From Virgisporangium ochraceum (GTDB lineage: Bacteria > Actinomycetota > Actinomycetes > Mycobacteriales > Micromonosporaceae), in NCBI RefSeq assembly GCF_016863655.1, contig NZ_BOPH01000001.1, positions 209,364 to 273,363 on the forward strand: DNA of 64,000 nucleotides, in the 5' to 3' direction. Each line of letters begins with the position of its first letter. The stretch's first letter is position 1. Under the pieces are notes generated by a model. The model saw only the letters and a program-made list of their open reading frames with translations, was not told the DNA's origin and searched no databases. The translations under genes and the position numbers were made by a program. Shown here in pieces: positions 8,367 through 16,651 of this stretch.

Positions 8367-9097
8367 CCTTCCCGCCCTCGGCCAAGCCGATCTCCGACGC
8401 GCAGCGGGTGCTCTGCGTCGCCGCGCACCCCGACGACCTCGACTTCGGCTGCTCCGGCACCATCGCCGCCTGGGTCGCGAAGGGCCTCGACGTCACCTAC
8501 GTGATCGTGACGCGGGGCGAGGCCGGCGGCTTCGACGAGGCGGTGCCGCGCGCCGAGATCCCCGGCATCCGCGAGGCCGAGCAGAGGGCCGCCGCGGAGG
8601 AGCTGGGCGTCAGCACGGTCGAGTTCCTCGACGGCTACCGCGACGGCATCGTCACCCCGTCCCTGGAGCTGCGCAAGGACCTCACCGCCGCGATCCGGCG
8701 GCACCGGCCCGACCGCGTGGTCACCAGCTCGCCGCTGCGCCGGTGGGAGCGGATCCACGGGCCGTCGCACCCCGACCACCTCGCGGTCGGCGAGGCGGTG
8801 ACCTGCGCCGTCTACCCCGACGCGCGCAACCCGTTCGCGCACGAGGACCTGCGTGACGTGCCGCCGTGGACGGTCCGCGAGATCTGGTTCTTCGGCGGCC
8901 CGTCGCCCGACCACGGGATCGACGTCACCGCCACGTTCGACCGGAAGCTCGCCGCCCTCCGGGCCCACGTGTCGCAGACCGAGCGGCACGCCGACCTGCG
9001 CGCGTTCCTCGGTCCCATGCACAGAGCGAACGCCAGAGCGGCGGGCTTCCCCGAGGACGCCCTCGCCGAAGCGTTCACGGTGATCAGAACCGCTTAG
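8363..9097 (+). CDS. PIG-L/LmbE family zinc-dependent deacetylase
   Basis: 244 residues from a GTG at 8363 that overlaps the chorismate mutase stop (GTGA), implying translational coupling. The zinc motif AHPDD (H22, D24, D25) and a second HPDH (H136-H139) are present, with SGTIAAW and EAEQRAAAEELG as in the family. Members remove N-acetyl or similar groups from sugars: MshB and Mca in mycothiol metabolism, GlcNAc-PI deacetylase, and antibiotic tailoring enzymes. The substrate here cannot be read. It converges on the response regulator gene with an overlap of a few bases. The longer open frame starting upstream crosses chorismate mutase in another frame and is not used. Confidence 0.85.
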   Translation: MTFPPSAKPISDAQRVLCVAAHPDDLDFGCSGTIAAWVAKGLDVTYVIVTRGEAGGFDEAVPRAEIPGIREAEQRAAAEELGVSTVEFLDGYRDGIVTPSLELRKDLTAAIRRHRPDRVVTSSPLRRWERIHGPSHPDHLAVGEAVTCAVYPDARNPFAHEDLRDVPPWTVREIWFFGGPSPDHGIDVTATFDRKLAALRAHVSQTERHADLRAFLGPMHRANARAAGFPEDALAEAFTVIRTA

Positions 9098-9738
9098 ACC
9101 AACCGGCGGTCGGCCGCCCAGCGCGACAGCTCGTACCGGTTGGACATCTGGAGCTTGCGCAGCACGTTCGACACGTGCGTCTCGACCGTCTTGATCGAGA
9201 TGAACAGCTCCTTCGCGATCTCCTTGTACGCGTAGCCGCGGGCGAGCAGCCGCAGCACCTCGCGCTCCCGGTTGGTCAGCTGGTCGAGCTCGGGGTCGGC
9301 GAGCGGCGCGTCGGGACGGGCCGCGAACGCGTCGAGCACGAACCCGGCCAGCCGCGGGCTGAACACCGCGTCGCCGTCGGCGACCCGGCGGATCGCGTCG
9401 GCCAGCTCGTCCGGCGAGATCGTCTTCGTCACGTAGCCCCTGGCCCCGGCGCGGATCAGCCCGATCACGTCCTCGGCCGCGTCGGACACCGACAGCGCGA
9501 GGAACTTGACGTTCGGGTGCGACCGGCGCATCGACTCGAGCACCGCCCGTCCCCCGCCCTCGGGCATGTGGACGTCGAGCAGCACCACGTCGGGCTCGAT
9601 CGCCGCGATCTTCGAGACCGCCTCGGGGACCGTGCTCGCCTCGCCCACCACCTCGACGTGGGCGCCGAGCTCGGCCCGCACGCCCGCCCGGAACATGGCG
9701 TGGTCGTCCACCAGGAAGACCCGCAGCCGCTCAGACAC
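9094..9738 (-). CDS. NarL/LuxR-type response regulator
   Basis: Receiver plus DNA-binding regulator and partner of the upstream kinase. Numbered from the TTG at 9747, the acidic pair is D14/D15 (FLVDDHAMFR), the phospho-acceptor is D58 in VVLLDVHMP, and a LuxR helix-turn-helix follows (LTNREREVLRLL .. TVETHVSNVLRKL). A TTG at 9747 overlaps the kinase stop, but AGGGG lies directly against it. The GTG at 9738 has that box nine bases upstream and is preferred, giving 214 residues. It likely controls the divergent PspC gene. Confidence 0.9.
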   Translation of the reverse strand: MSERLRVFLVDDHAMFRAGVRAELGAHVEVVGEASTVPEAVSKIAAIEPDVVLLDVHMPEGGGRAVLESMRRSHPNVKFLALSVSDAAEDVIGLIRAGARGYVTKTISPDELADAIRRVADGDAVFSPRLAGFVLDAFAARPDAPLADPELDQLTNREREVLRLLARGYAYKEIAKELFISIKTVETHVSNVLRKLQMSNRYELSRWAADRRLV

Positions 9739-9743
9739 AGCAC

Positions 9744-11057
9744 TCAACCCCTATCCGCGCTTTCCACCCGTGCCGGTTCGCCGCCCAGCCAGTCACTGAC
9801 CCGCCCCCGCCGCGGGTCCGATACCGGCATGATCAGCCGTACCTCCGTGCCGTCGCCGGGTGCGCTGCGGATCTCGGCCTTGCCGCCGTGCCGCTGCATG
9901 CGACCGAGGATCGACCCGCGCACCCCGTGCCGGTTGTCGTCGACATTGTCCAGCACGAAGCCGACGCCGCGGTCACGGACGAAGACGCTCGCCTGGTCCT
10001 CCTCGACCTCCCCGTACACCGAGACCGTGGCGACCTTCGAGTGCCGGGCGGCGTTCACCAGCGCCTCCCGGGCGGAGGCGACCATCGCGGCGGTGCGCTC
10101 GTCGACGTCGCGGTCACCGACCACGACGACCTCGACGGTGATCGCGTAGGTGTCCTCCACCTCGGCGGCCGCCTGTTCGATGGCGGCGCTGAACCGCTCG
10201 GTGGGCGACGCGGTGGACTTGTACAGCCAGTTCCGCAGCGTGCGTTCCTGGCCGCGGGCGAGGCGCAGGATCTGCTTCTTGTCGTCGGCGCTGCGCTGGA
10301 TGAGCACGAGCGTGTGCAGCACCTGGTCGTGGATCATCGCGGCGAGCTCGGCCCGCTCCTGCTCCCGGACCCGCGCCTCCCGCTCGGCCGTGAGCTGGGT
10401 GAACATCCGCCACAGGACGGGCGCCAACGCCAGTCCCACCCCACCGAGCCCGACCGCGGCGAACAGCAACGCTCCGATGAGCGTGCTGAACCCCTCGCTG
10501 GCGAGCGGCTGCGCGATGTAGGCGATCACACCGATCACGCCGAGGATCACCAGCAGGCCGCCGCCGAGGAACCGGGTGAGCGCGCCGCGCTTGTCGTCGT
10601 CGAGCACCGCGCCGACCCAGGGCGCGCCGGGCAGCGACTCGCTCCACCGCTTGCGCCGCTTCGGGCTGGCCTGGTGCCAGATCACCCCGACGCCCATGGC
10701 GCCGAGCGCGGCCAGCCACCCCACCAGCGTGCTGGGCCCGGGCGGCCCCCCGATGAGCACCGACAGCACCGCGATCCCGAGCCCGAGCGCCACGAAAGGC
10801 ACCAATTGTCGGAAGTTGCGCTGTGGCGCCTGCGTACTCGGGGGCAGCACGGCCCAGAACGCCGCGTACAGGATCGCGCCCAGCCCGTCGGCCAACGCGA
10901 GCGCGAAGAACGCGATGCGGATCGCCATGACCGGGGCACCCAGATGCTGGGCCAGGCCAGCGGCAACGCCCCCGAGCACGCGGTTGCCCGCATCGCGCAG
11001 CAGGCGCGGTTGAGCCCCGGTCTGGGGCCGCACCTGGGGCGGGGTCGCCGTTGTCAT
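9744..11057 (-). CDS. PspC-domain sensor histidine kinase (HisKA_3 / NarL-partner class)
   Basis: 437 residues. The N-terminal PspC domain is at about 18-75 (RDAGNRVLGGVAAGLAQHLG), followed by four to five further membrane segments to about 215. A dimerisation and phosphotransfer region follows with candidate H243 (AAMIHDQVLHTL), then the ATPase domain with N-box SAREALVNAARHS and G-boxes RDRGVGF and GVRGS. Actinobacterial kinases of this build sense envelope stress. It is co-transcribed with the regulator gene and divergent from the large PspC/LiaF-like gene, a common arrangement for an envelope-stress module. Confidence 0.9.
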   Translation of the reverse strand: MTTATPPQVRPQTGAQPRLLRDAGNRVLGGVAAGLAQHLGAPVMAIRIAFFALALADGLGAILYAAFWAVLPPSTQAPQRNFRQLVPFVALGLGIAVLSVLIGGPPGPSTLVGWLAALGAMGVGVIWHQASPKRRKRWSESLPGAPWVGAVLDDDKRGALTRFLGGGLLVILGVIGVIAYIAQPLASEGFSTLIGALLFAAVGLGGVGLALAPVLWRMFTQLTAEREARVREQERAELAAMIHDQVLHTLVLIQRSADDKKQILRLARGQERTLRNWLYKSTASPTERFSAAIEQAAAEVEDTYAITVEVVVVGDRDVDERTAAMVASAREALVNAARHSKVATVSVYGEVEEDQASVFVRDRGVGFVLDNVDDNRHGVRGSILGRMQRHGGKAEIRSAPGDGTEVRLIMPVSDPRRGRVSDWLGGEPARVESADRG

Positions 11058-11119
11058 GCAGCGATCGTCACACGGTGGAGGTGTCCGCGACCAGCCAGAG
11101 CAAGCCCGGAACCGGCATT

Positions 11120-11139
11120 TCAGGGTCGCGTCAGGGTCG
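11120..11139 (+). promoter_or_regulatory. Direct-repeat candidate operator in the PspC intergenic region
   Basis: TCAGGGTCG occurs at 11120-11128 and again at 11131-11139, exactly 11 bp apart (one helical turn), between the divergent kinase and PspC genes. A TACTAG -10-like box follows at 11150. A dimeric LuxR-type regulator could bind here; the site is inferred from pattern only. Confidence 0.45.
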
Positions 11140-11183
11140 ATTCCGGAGGTACTAGGTCCCGCACCGGGGCCACCATCTACATC

Positions 11184-13823
11184 ATGACGAACCAGCCCGC
11201 CGACGAGCAGCCGCTCGCTCCCCCGGCCCCGCCCCCCGGCCCGCTCTGGCCTTCGTCGGGCGAGGCGCCGTCGGAGAGCGCGGCGTCCGAGGGTGGCTGG
11301 CCTTCTTTCACAGCTTCAGGAGACGGCGTGAGCACTCCGACGCCCGGTAGCGGGCAAGAGCCGCACGAAGCCCCGTCCCCGCCGGCGGCTCCCGCCGCCC
11401 GCGCGAGCGAAGGCGTGCCCTCCGCCGGGTCCGCGGCTCCCACTCACGACCCCGCGGCCGCTCCGGTCTCCGGTCCGGCAGCTCCCGTCTCCGGTCCGGC
11501 AGCTCCCGTCTCCGGTCCGGCAGCCGCTCCGGTCTCCGGTCCGGCGGCTCCCGTCTCCGGGCCGGCTGGCACCCCGGTGTCCGGGCCGGCTGGCACCCCG
11601 GTGTCCGGGCCGGCGGCGCCGACGTCCGGGCCCGCCGCTCCGACGTCCGGGCCGGCAGGTGCACCGACCTCCGGGCCGGCCGGCGCTCCCGCTTCCGGCG
11701 TGCCCGGCGTGGCCGGTGGCACCGGCGGGCCCGGGTCCGGGACGCCGCTCGGCGGGTTCGCGGGCCAGTTCGGTCCCGGGTTCATGGCCCGCTACGGGCT
11801 GATCCGGCCGGTCGAGGGGCGCTACTTCGCCGGCGTATGCGCCGCCGTCGGACGGGCCACCAACACCGACCCGGTGCTGTGGCGGGTGCTGTTCGCCGTC
11901 CTGACGCTCTTCGGCGGCGTCGGCCTCCTCGCCTACCTCATCGGCTGGCTGCTCATCCCCGCCGACGGCGACACCGCCTCCCCGGTCGAAGCGGTGCTCG
12001 GCCGCGGGGTCTCCCGCACGTCGGCGCCGGTCGCGGTGATCGGGGCGGTCGTGGCGATCCTGGTGTTCGCGCTGGTCGCGTCGGAGGGGCTGCGGCCGGC
12101 GGTGGTGGGTGCGCTGGTCGTGCTCGGTGCGGCCGTGCTGCTCAGCCGCGGGACGCTGCAGCGTTCGGGCCAGAACACCCAGGCCGGCGCCCCGCAGTTC
12201 CCACCGCCGCCGATGGTGCCGCCCTCGCCGCACCAGCCGGCCTCCGGGATGTTCGGGCCGCCCGGTGCTCCGGGAATGGCCGGCGCCCCGGGAATGCACG
12301 GAGTACCCGGCATGCACGGAGTACCCGGCATGCACGGCACACCCGGCATGCATGGAGTTCCCGGCACGCACGGCACGCCCGGGATGCCGGGCGTGCACGG
12401 CAGGCCCGGCACGCCAGGCACGCCAGGCATGCACGGCACACCGGAGATGCACGGCTGGCCCGGGATGCCCGGCCGCCCGGCGACTCCGGGCGTTCCCGGC
12501 GTACCCGGCATGCCCCGGACCACCGGCACACCCGCCGCACCGGCCGCATCCGGCACGCCCGCAGCATCCGCCGCATCCGGCACGCCCGCGGCGCCCGCCG
12601 CATCCGGCACGCCCGCGGCATCCGCCACATCTGGCGCGCCCGCAGCATCCGTGGCGCCCGCCACCGCCGCGGCGTCGGGTGCGGCGCTGAACCTCGACAA
12701 ACCCACCGTCCCGGCAGCCGAGGTCCCCACGGTGCACGTGCCGGTGGACCCATCCGACCCATCAGCATCGGAGCCCACCGTGCAGAAGCCACCGCTGGCC
12801 GAGCCCGACCTCCCGGCCGGCACCAACCCGGACACCGACCCCGACGCCGAGTCCGCCACGCGCGTCGACCCCGACCGGGAGGACGAGTTCGCCGCGGCGC
12901 ACGCTCACGCGGTCCCGGATGAGACCCCGACGCTGCCGCAGCCTCCCGACCCGCCGTTCCTGCGGGACCCGACCTGGGGCCAACCGTTCGCTCCCCACGG
13001 ACCGTTCGCACCGCCCGGGCCGTACCCGCCGGCGTTCGGGCCGGTCCCGCCGGGGCAGACCCGCCGGCTGCCGCTCTACGGCCCCTACCCGCCGGTTCCC
13101 GGCGCCGGGCTGCCGTGGGACGCGCCGGTGTCGGCCGACCCGATGTCGCACTACCCGGGGATGCCGTTCTCCGGTGCGCCGGCGCAGCAGCCGAAGCCGA
13201 AGGTGAAGCGGCCGAAGTCGCGGCTCGGACGGGTCACGGTCTACGCGACCGCCGTCGCGCTCGGGACGCTCGCCACCGTGCACCTGCTCGGCGCGTCGAT
13301 CGCCGGGTCGGCGTACTTCGCGGTGGCGCTGGCCGTAGTCGGCCTCGGCCTGGTGGCTGGCGCCTGGGTCGGGCGGGCCCGGCTGCTGATCCCACTCGGG
13401 TTCGCGCTCAGCCTCGGCCTGCTGATCTCCACCGCCTCGGCGATGGACGGGCCCTACCGGGGTGGGCCGCCCGAGGTGTTCAACCCCACCTCGGTCACCG
13501 AACTGAACAGCTGGAACCCGTACCAGCGCGACACCGGCGACCACACGCTCGACTTCAGCCAGATCGACTTCAACGGCCAGCAGGTCAGCTTCGAGGCGAG
13601 CATCGACGTCGGCAAGATCAGGGTGGTACTGCCGCCGAACGTCGACGTCGTCGTGAAGGCCAAGGTCGAGGTCGGTGACGCCCGGGTGCTCAACTCGTCG
13701 TGGGGCGGGCTCAGCGACCGGTGGCGCACCGTCGTCGACCACGGGGCCGACGGCCCCAAGAGCGGCGGCGACCTGCAACTCACCCTCTCTGTCGATGTCG
13801 GAAACCTGGAGGTCGTCCGATGA
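11184..13823 (+). CDS. Large PspC/LiaF-like membrane protein with collagen-like and Pro/Ala repeats
   Basis: 879 residues from ATG 11184. Order: disordered Pro/Ala/Ser N-terminus; about ten copies of a (A)P-V/T-S-G-P-A(G) repeat at about 92-175; PspC domain at about 201-260 with a membrane segment; two more helices to about 320; about 30 Gly-X-Y collagen-like triplets rich in Pro, Met and His at 355-444; Ala-rich G-T-P-A-A-P/S repeats to about 500; an acidic and Pro-rich linker; three to four membrane segments at about 685-754; and a beta-rich C-terminal domain (about 790-879, [20 protein letters not shown]) like the LiaF/DUF2154 fold. The open frame continues upstream to 9888, but that part is the antisense of the kinase gene. 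It is probably the regulated partner of the adjacent two-component system. Confidence 0.8.
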   Translation: MTNQPADEQPLAPPAPPPGPLWPSSGEAPSESAASEGGWPSFTASGDGVSTPTPGSGQEPHEAPSPPAAPAARASEGVPSAGSAAPTHDPAAAPVSGPAAPVSGPAAPVSGPAAAPVSGPAAPVSGPAGTPVSGPAGTPVSGPAAPTSGPAAPTSGPAGAPTSGPAGAPASGVPGVAGGTGGPGSGTPLGGFAGQFGPGFMARYGLIRPVEGRYFAGVCAAVGRATNTDPVLWRVLFAVLTLFGGVGLLAYLIGWLLIPADGDTASPVEAVLGRGVSRTSAPVAVIGAVVAILVFALVASEGLRPAVVGALVVLGAAVLLSRGTLQRSGQNTQAGAPQFPPPPMVPPSPHQPASGMFGPPGAPGMAGAPGMHGVPGMHGVPGMHGTPGMHGVPGTHGTPGMPGVHGRPGTPGTPGMHGTPEMHGWPGMPGRPATPGVPGVPGMPRTTGTPAAPAASGTPAASAASGTPAAPAASGTPAASATSGAPAASVAPATAAASGAALNLDKPTVPAAEVPTVHVPVDPSDPSASEPTVQKPPLAEPDLPAGTNPDTDPDAESATRVDPDREDEFAAAHAHAVPDETPTLPQPPDPPFLRDPTWGQPFAPHGPFAPPGPYPPAFGPVPPGQTRRLPLYGPYPPVPGAGLPWDAPVSADPMSHYPGMPFSGAPAQQPKPKVKRPKSRLGRVTVYATAVALGTLATVHLLGASIAGSAYFAVALAVVGLGLVAGAWVGRARLLIPLGFALSLGLLISTASAMDGPYRGGPPEVFNPTSVTELNSWNPYQRDTGDHTLDFSQIDFNGQQVSFEASIDVGKIRVVLPPNVDVVVKAKVEVGDARVLNSSWGGLSDRWRTVVDHGADGPKSGGDLQLTLSVDVGNLEVVR

Positions 13824-14044
13824 ACATCCACCGCACCGACCGGTGGTCGCTCTGGATCGGGCTGCTGTTCCTCGGCTTCGTGGCCTGGTGGCTGCTCGGC
13901 AGCCAGCTCGAGGTCCACATGCCCACGGCGGGCCTGATCTTCGCCGGCGGCCTGATCCTGTTCGGCGTCTTCGGCCTCATCGGGTCGCTGCGGCCGCGCC
14001 GGTCGATCGAGCCGGTCAGCACGCCGCCGCTCGACTCCGACTGA
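13820..14044 (+). CDS. Small two-helix membrane protein
   Basis: 74 residues from an ATG overlapping the previous stop (ATGA), with GGAGGT six bases upstream. Two hydrophobic segments (about 10-27 and 36-56) are followed by a basic and Ser/Pro-rich tail ending PPLDSD. It is almost certainly translationally coupled to the PspC protein and may act with it in the membrane. Similar two-helix proteins follow PspC/LiaF-like genes in related genomes, from memory. No motif gives a function. Confidence 0.8.
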   Translation: MNIHRTDRWSLWIGLLFLGFVAWWLLGSQLEVHMPTAGLIFAGGLILFGVFGLIGSLRPRRSIEPVSTPPLDSD

Positions 14045-14098
14045 ATCCATCCGGGCGGCCCGCGTGAGCGGACGCGAGCGCATCATGCACGGAATATG

Positions 14099-14134
14099 CT
14101 GGCCGGCGGGGTGTCGGAACACCCCGCCGGCCAG
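14099..14134 (+). terminator. Perfect 16-bp hairpin after the PspC operon
   Basis: CTGGCCGGCGGGGTGT pairs fully with 14119-14134 across a CGGA tetraloop. It lies between the small membrane protein and psd on the same strand. There is no T run, so termination strength is uncertain. Confidence 0.6.
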
Positions 14135-14168
14135 TGCCGTCTGCAAACCCTAGGAGCTGATCGCCGCG

Positions 14169-15401
14169 ATGAGCGAGTTCCCCGTCAACCTGCCGGCCGC
14201 GTTGCGCCGCCCGATCGTGGGCAACCGCGCGGCGGCCACCCTCGTCGGCGAGCTGGCCCGGCACAACGGCCCGAAGACCGGCCTGCTGATCGGCGCCGGG
14301 GTCGGGTCCTCGGTGCTGACGGCCGCCGTCGACGCGCTGCTGCCCGACGACCGCCTGGTGGTGGTCGGCGACGAGGACGTCCGGCAGCACGTCACCAGCC
14401 AGGGTTCCTGGGTGGCGAGCCGGGTGTCCGTCGTCGACTCGGTCGGTGCCGCCGACCCGGCCGACGTGGTGATCTACGCCGAGCCGCTCACCGGCACCGC
14501 CGAGCAGACCCGCTCGCTGCTGGAGGGCCTCGGCAAGCACGTCAACGACGGCGGGGTGCTCGCCGTGGTGGTGCCGGCCACCAGCCGGCCGAGCGGGGCC
14601 GTCGACGAGATCGAGCGGCAGGTCGCGCTGTACGGGGTCGGCAGCGACCTGGTGCTGCGCAACGTGCCACCGGTGCGCGTGCACCGGCTGCGGTTCAGCG
14701 CGGCGTCCCACACGCTGGCCGCGAAGATGGCTCCGGCCGTCCGGTCGTCGAGCGTGCGGATCACCCGGGGCATGCACATCGACTCGAACGGGGTCGCCGC
14801 CGCCGGCATCGCGCTCGGGCTCGCCGCGATCGCGAAGGCGGCCCGGCCCAAGTCGCGGCTCTGGCTGGTACCGGCGCTCGCAGCCGCGCCGGTCGCGGCC
14901 TTCTTCCGGGACCCGAACCGCGACGTCCCGGAGGACCCGGCGAGCGTGGTGGCCGCAAGCGACGGCAAGGTGCTCGGCGTCGAGCGGCTGGTCGACGACC
15001 GCTTCGGCGACACCGAGTACCTGCGGATCGCGGTGTTCCTGTCGGTGCTCGACGTGCACGTGAACCGCTCGCCGGTCGCCGGCAAGGTCGTCGACTACTT
15101 CGTCGAAGACGGCGGCTACGCCGCGGCGATGAAGCCGTCGGCCGAGCACAACGTGGCCGCCTATACGGTGCTGGAGACCGCGCACGGGCAGGTGGTCGTG
15201 GCCCAGCGCACCGGGCTGATCGCCCGCCGGATCGTCCAGCGGGCGCCCGTCGGGTCGCTGCTGGCCAAGGGTGAGCGCATGGGCCTGATCCGCTTCGGTT
15301 CCCGCACCGACGTGTACCTGCCCGCCGACCGGGCGACGCCGCGGGTGAGCCCGGGCGAGCGGGTCGTCGGCGGTGCGACGGTCATCGCCCGCTGGAAGTA
15401 G
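14169..15401 (+). CDS. psd: Phosphatidylserine decarboxylase with an N-terminal Rossmann-like domain
   Basis: Makes phosphatidylethanolamine from phosphatidylserine at the membrane. The catalytic part is residues about 200-410, the length of a normal small Psd, with DVHVNRSPVAG at 295-305 and the self-cleavage site G377-S378 (RFGSRTDV), whose Ser becomes the pyruvoyl group. Residues 1-200 are extra: a glycine-rich IGAGVGSS (41-48) after a beta strand, an acidic VVVGDED (64-70), then ADVVIYAEPL and GGVLAVVVPA, the layout of a SAM-dependent methyltransferase-like Rossmann fold. A hydrophobic stretch lies at 208-245. It converges on pssA, which makes its substrate. Confidence 0.92.
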   Translation: MSEFPVNLPAALRRPIVGNRAAATLVGELARHNGPKTGLLIGAGVGSSVLTAAVDALLPDDRLVVVGDEDVRQHVTSQGSWVASRVSVVDSVGAADPADVVIYAEPLTGTAEQTRSLLEGLGKHVNDGGVLAVVVPATSRPSGAVDEIERQVALYGVGSDLVLRNVPPVRVHRLRFSAASHTLAAKMAPAVRSSSVRITRGMHIDSNGVAAAGIALGLAAIAKAARPKSRLWLVPALAAAPVAAFFRDPNRDVPEDPASVVAASDGKVLGVERLVDDRFGDTEYLRIAVFLSVLDVHVNRSPVAGKVVDYFVEDGGYAAAMKPSAEHNVAAYTVLETAHGQVVVAQRTGLIARRIVQRAPVGSLLAKGERMGLIRFGSRTDVYLPADRATPRVSPGERVVGGATVIARWK

Positions 15402-15410
15402 CGCATACGC

Positions 15411-15441
15411 GAAAGCGCCGGCCACCTCGGCCGGCGCTTTC
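15411..15441. terminator. Bidirectional terminator between psd and pssA
   Basis: GAAAGCGCCGGCC at 15411-15423 pairs perfectly with 15429-15441 across a 5-base loop. Both arms end in A/T runs, and it lies in the 48-base gap between convergent genes. Confidence 0.85.
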
Positions 15442-15449
15442 GTGTGCGA

Positions 15450-16478
15450 TCAGGCGGTGGCGCGGTTGCGGACCCACAGGACCGGGCCGCTGACCAGGTA
15501 TGCCAGCACCACCACGGCGAACGTGACCTGGTAGTCGATGAACGCGCCCACCACGGGGAGCACCAGCACCCACGGCGGCAGCCGGAGCAGGCGGGCCAGC
15601 TTCACGTACGGGAAGCTCGACACCATCGCGAGCGCGAGCAGCACCACCGCCGCGATCTGCAGGCCGACGGGCGCCGACGGCGCGATCAGCGTGCCCAGGG
15701 CGAGCACGGCGGCGACCATCGTGGTCGGCACGCCGCTGAAGAAGCGGCCGTCCTTGGGCGAGACGTTGAAGCGGGCCAGCCGGATGGCGGCACAGATCGC
15801 GACGAGCGCGCAGGCGGGTGCGGTGACGATCGCGGCGGCCTCGTCGGCGAGCACCACGTGCACGACGACCGGGGCGGCGATGCCGAACGAGCACATGTCG
15901 GCCAGCGAGTCCATCTGGGCGCCGAAGGGGCTGGCGACGCGCAGGCGGCGGGCGAGCGCGCCGTCGAGTCCGTCGAAGACCACGCAGGCGATGAGGCACA
16001 TCGCGGCGGCCTGCAGGTCGCCGGCCTCGGTGGCGAGGAAGATCGCGGCGAGCCCCAACGCGAGGCTGGCCAGCGTGCAGCCGTTGACGATCGCGAACCG
16101 GATGCGGCGCCCGACCGTGCGCTCGCCGGGCAGCAGCGGGATGTTGAGTCCGCTGGTGGGTACCGGGCCGGCGGGTGCCGGGATCGCGGGGCTGGCCGGT
16201 ACCAGGTCGACGAGGTCGAGCAGGTCTCCGGCGGGCTCGGAACGACCGGGACGACCGGCGACCGCGGTTCCACCCCGACCGGCGGCACCGCGTCGCAGCG
16301 TGAACCGGCGGCGGTTCGCCAGGGCGTCGGGTGCGACGGGGGCCGTGGTGTCGGTGAGCGGACCGACGAGCACCCGGCGTGCCAGTGATCCGCCGCGCCG
16401 AAGCCGGCCGGCCCATCTGCGCCCTCCCGGGCGGGGAATGTCGTTCACGCGGCGCCGGCGCCATGGGGCTGTCGGCAC
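15450..16478 (-). CDS. pssA: CDP-diacylglycerol-serine O-phosphatidyltransferase
   Basis: Integral membrane enzyme forming phosphatidylserine from CDP-diacylglycerol and serine; its product is used by Psd next door. 342 residues from a GTG at 16478 with an excellent AGGAGG five bases upstream. The open frame reaches 16559, but the Shine-Dalgarno fixes the start. After about 110 Arg/Pro-rich residues comes the CDP-alcohol phosphotransferase motif DGLDGALARRLRVASPFG followed by MDSLAD, with six or so membrane helices to the end. The long basic N-terminal extension is not needed for the fold. Confidence 0.93.
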   Translation of the reverse strand: MPTAPWRRRRVNDIPRPGGRRWAGRLRRGGSLARRVLVGPLTDTTAPVAPDALANRRRFTLRRGAAGRGGTAVAGRPGRSEPAGDLLDLVDLVPASPAIPAPAGPVPTSGLNIPLLPGERTVGRRIRFAIVNGCTLASLALGLAAIFLATEAGDLQAAAMCLIACVVFDGLDGALARRLRVASPFGAQMDSLADMCSFGIAAPVVVHVVLADEAAAIVTAPACALVAICAAIRLARFNVSPKDGRFFSGVPTTMVAAVLALGTLIAPSAPVGLQIAAVVLLALAMVSSFPYVKLARLLRLPPWVLVLPVVGAFIDYQVTFAVVVLAYLVSGPVLWVRNRATA

Positions 16479-16514
16479 GTAAACCTCCTTGTTCCGTTCC
16501 CACCCGCGCGGATG

Positions 16515-16556
16515 CGGCCTATACCATCGCACACCAATCTGTGAATCTGCGATGGT
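16515..16556 (-). promoter_or_regulatory. pssA promoter overlapped by a 9-bp dyad
   Basis: Read on the minus strand, TTCACA, 16 bases, then TATAGG forms a plausible promoter about 35 bases before the pssA Shine-Dalgarno. ACCATCGCA (16523-16531) and TGCGATGGT (16548-16556) form an inverted repeat with a 16-base spacer lying over the promoter, as an operator would. Confidence 0.45.
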
Positions 16557-16651
16557 CAAACAGGTTCTCTTAAGGGTTAAAGCAGCTCAAATAGGGGCCA
16601 AAGTGCCGTTGCATAGAGTAATCAATTCGGTGCCGTCGAGTCTAGGACCCG

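Noticed and set aside
9888..11183. Upstream extension of the PspC protein frame
   Set aside because: It is a read of the strand opposite to the histidine kinase gene; the ATG at 11184 lies in the right intergenic position.
12301..12440. CRISPR-like array in the repeat-rich part of the PspC gene
   Set aside because: The repeats are short in-frame Gly-X-Y codons of one protein without regular spacers.
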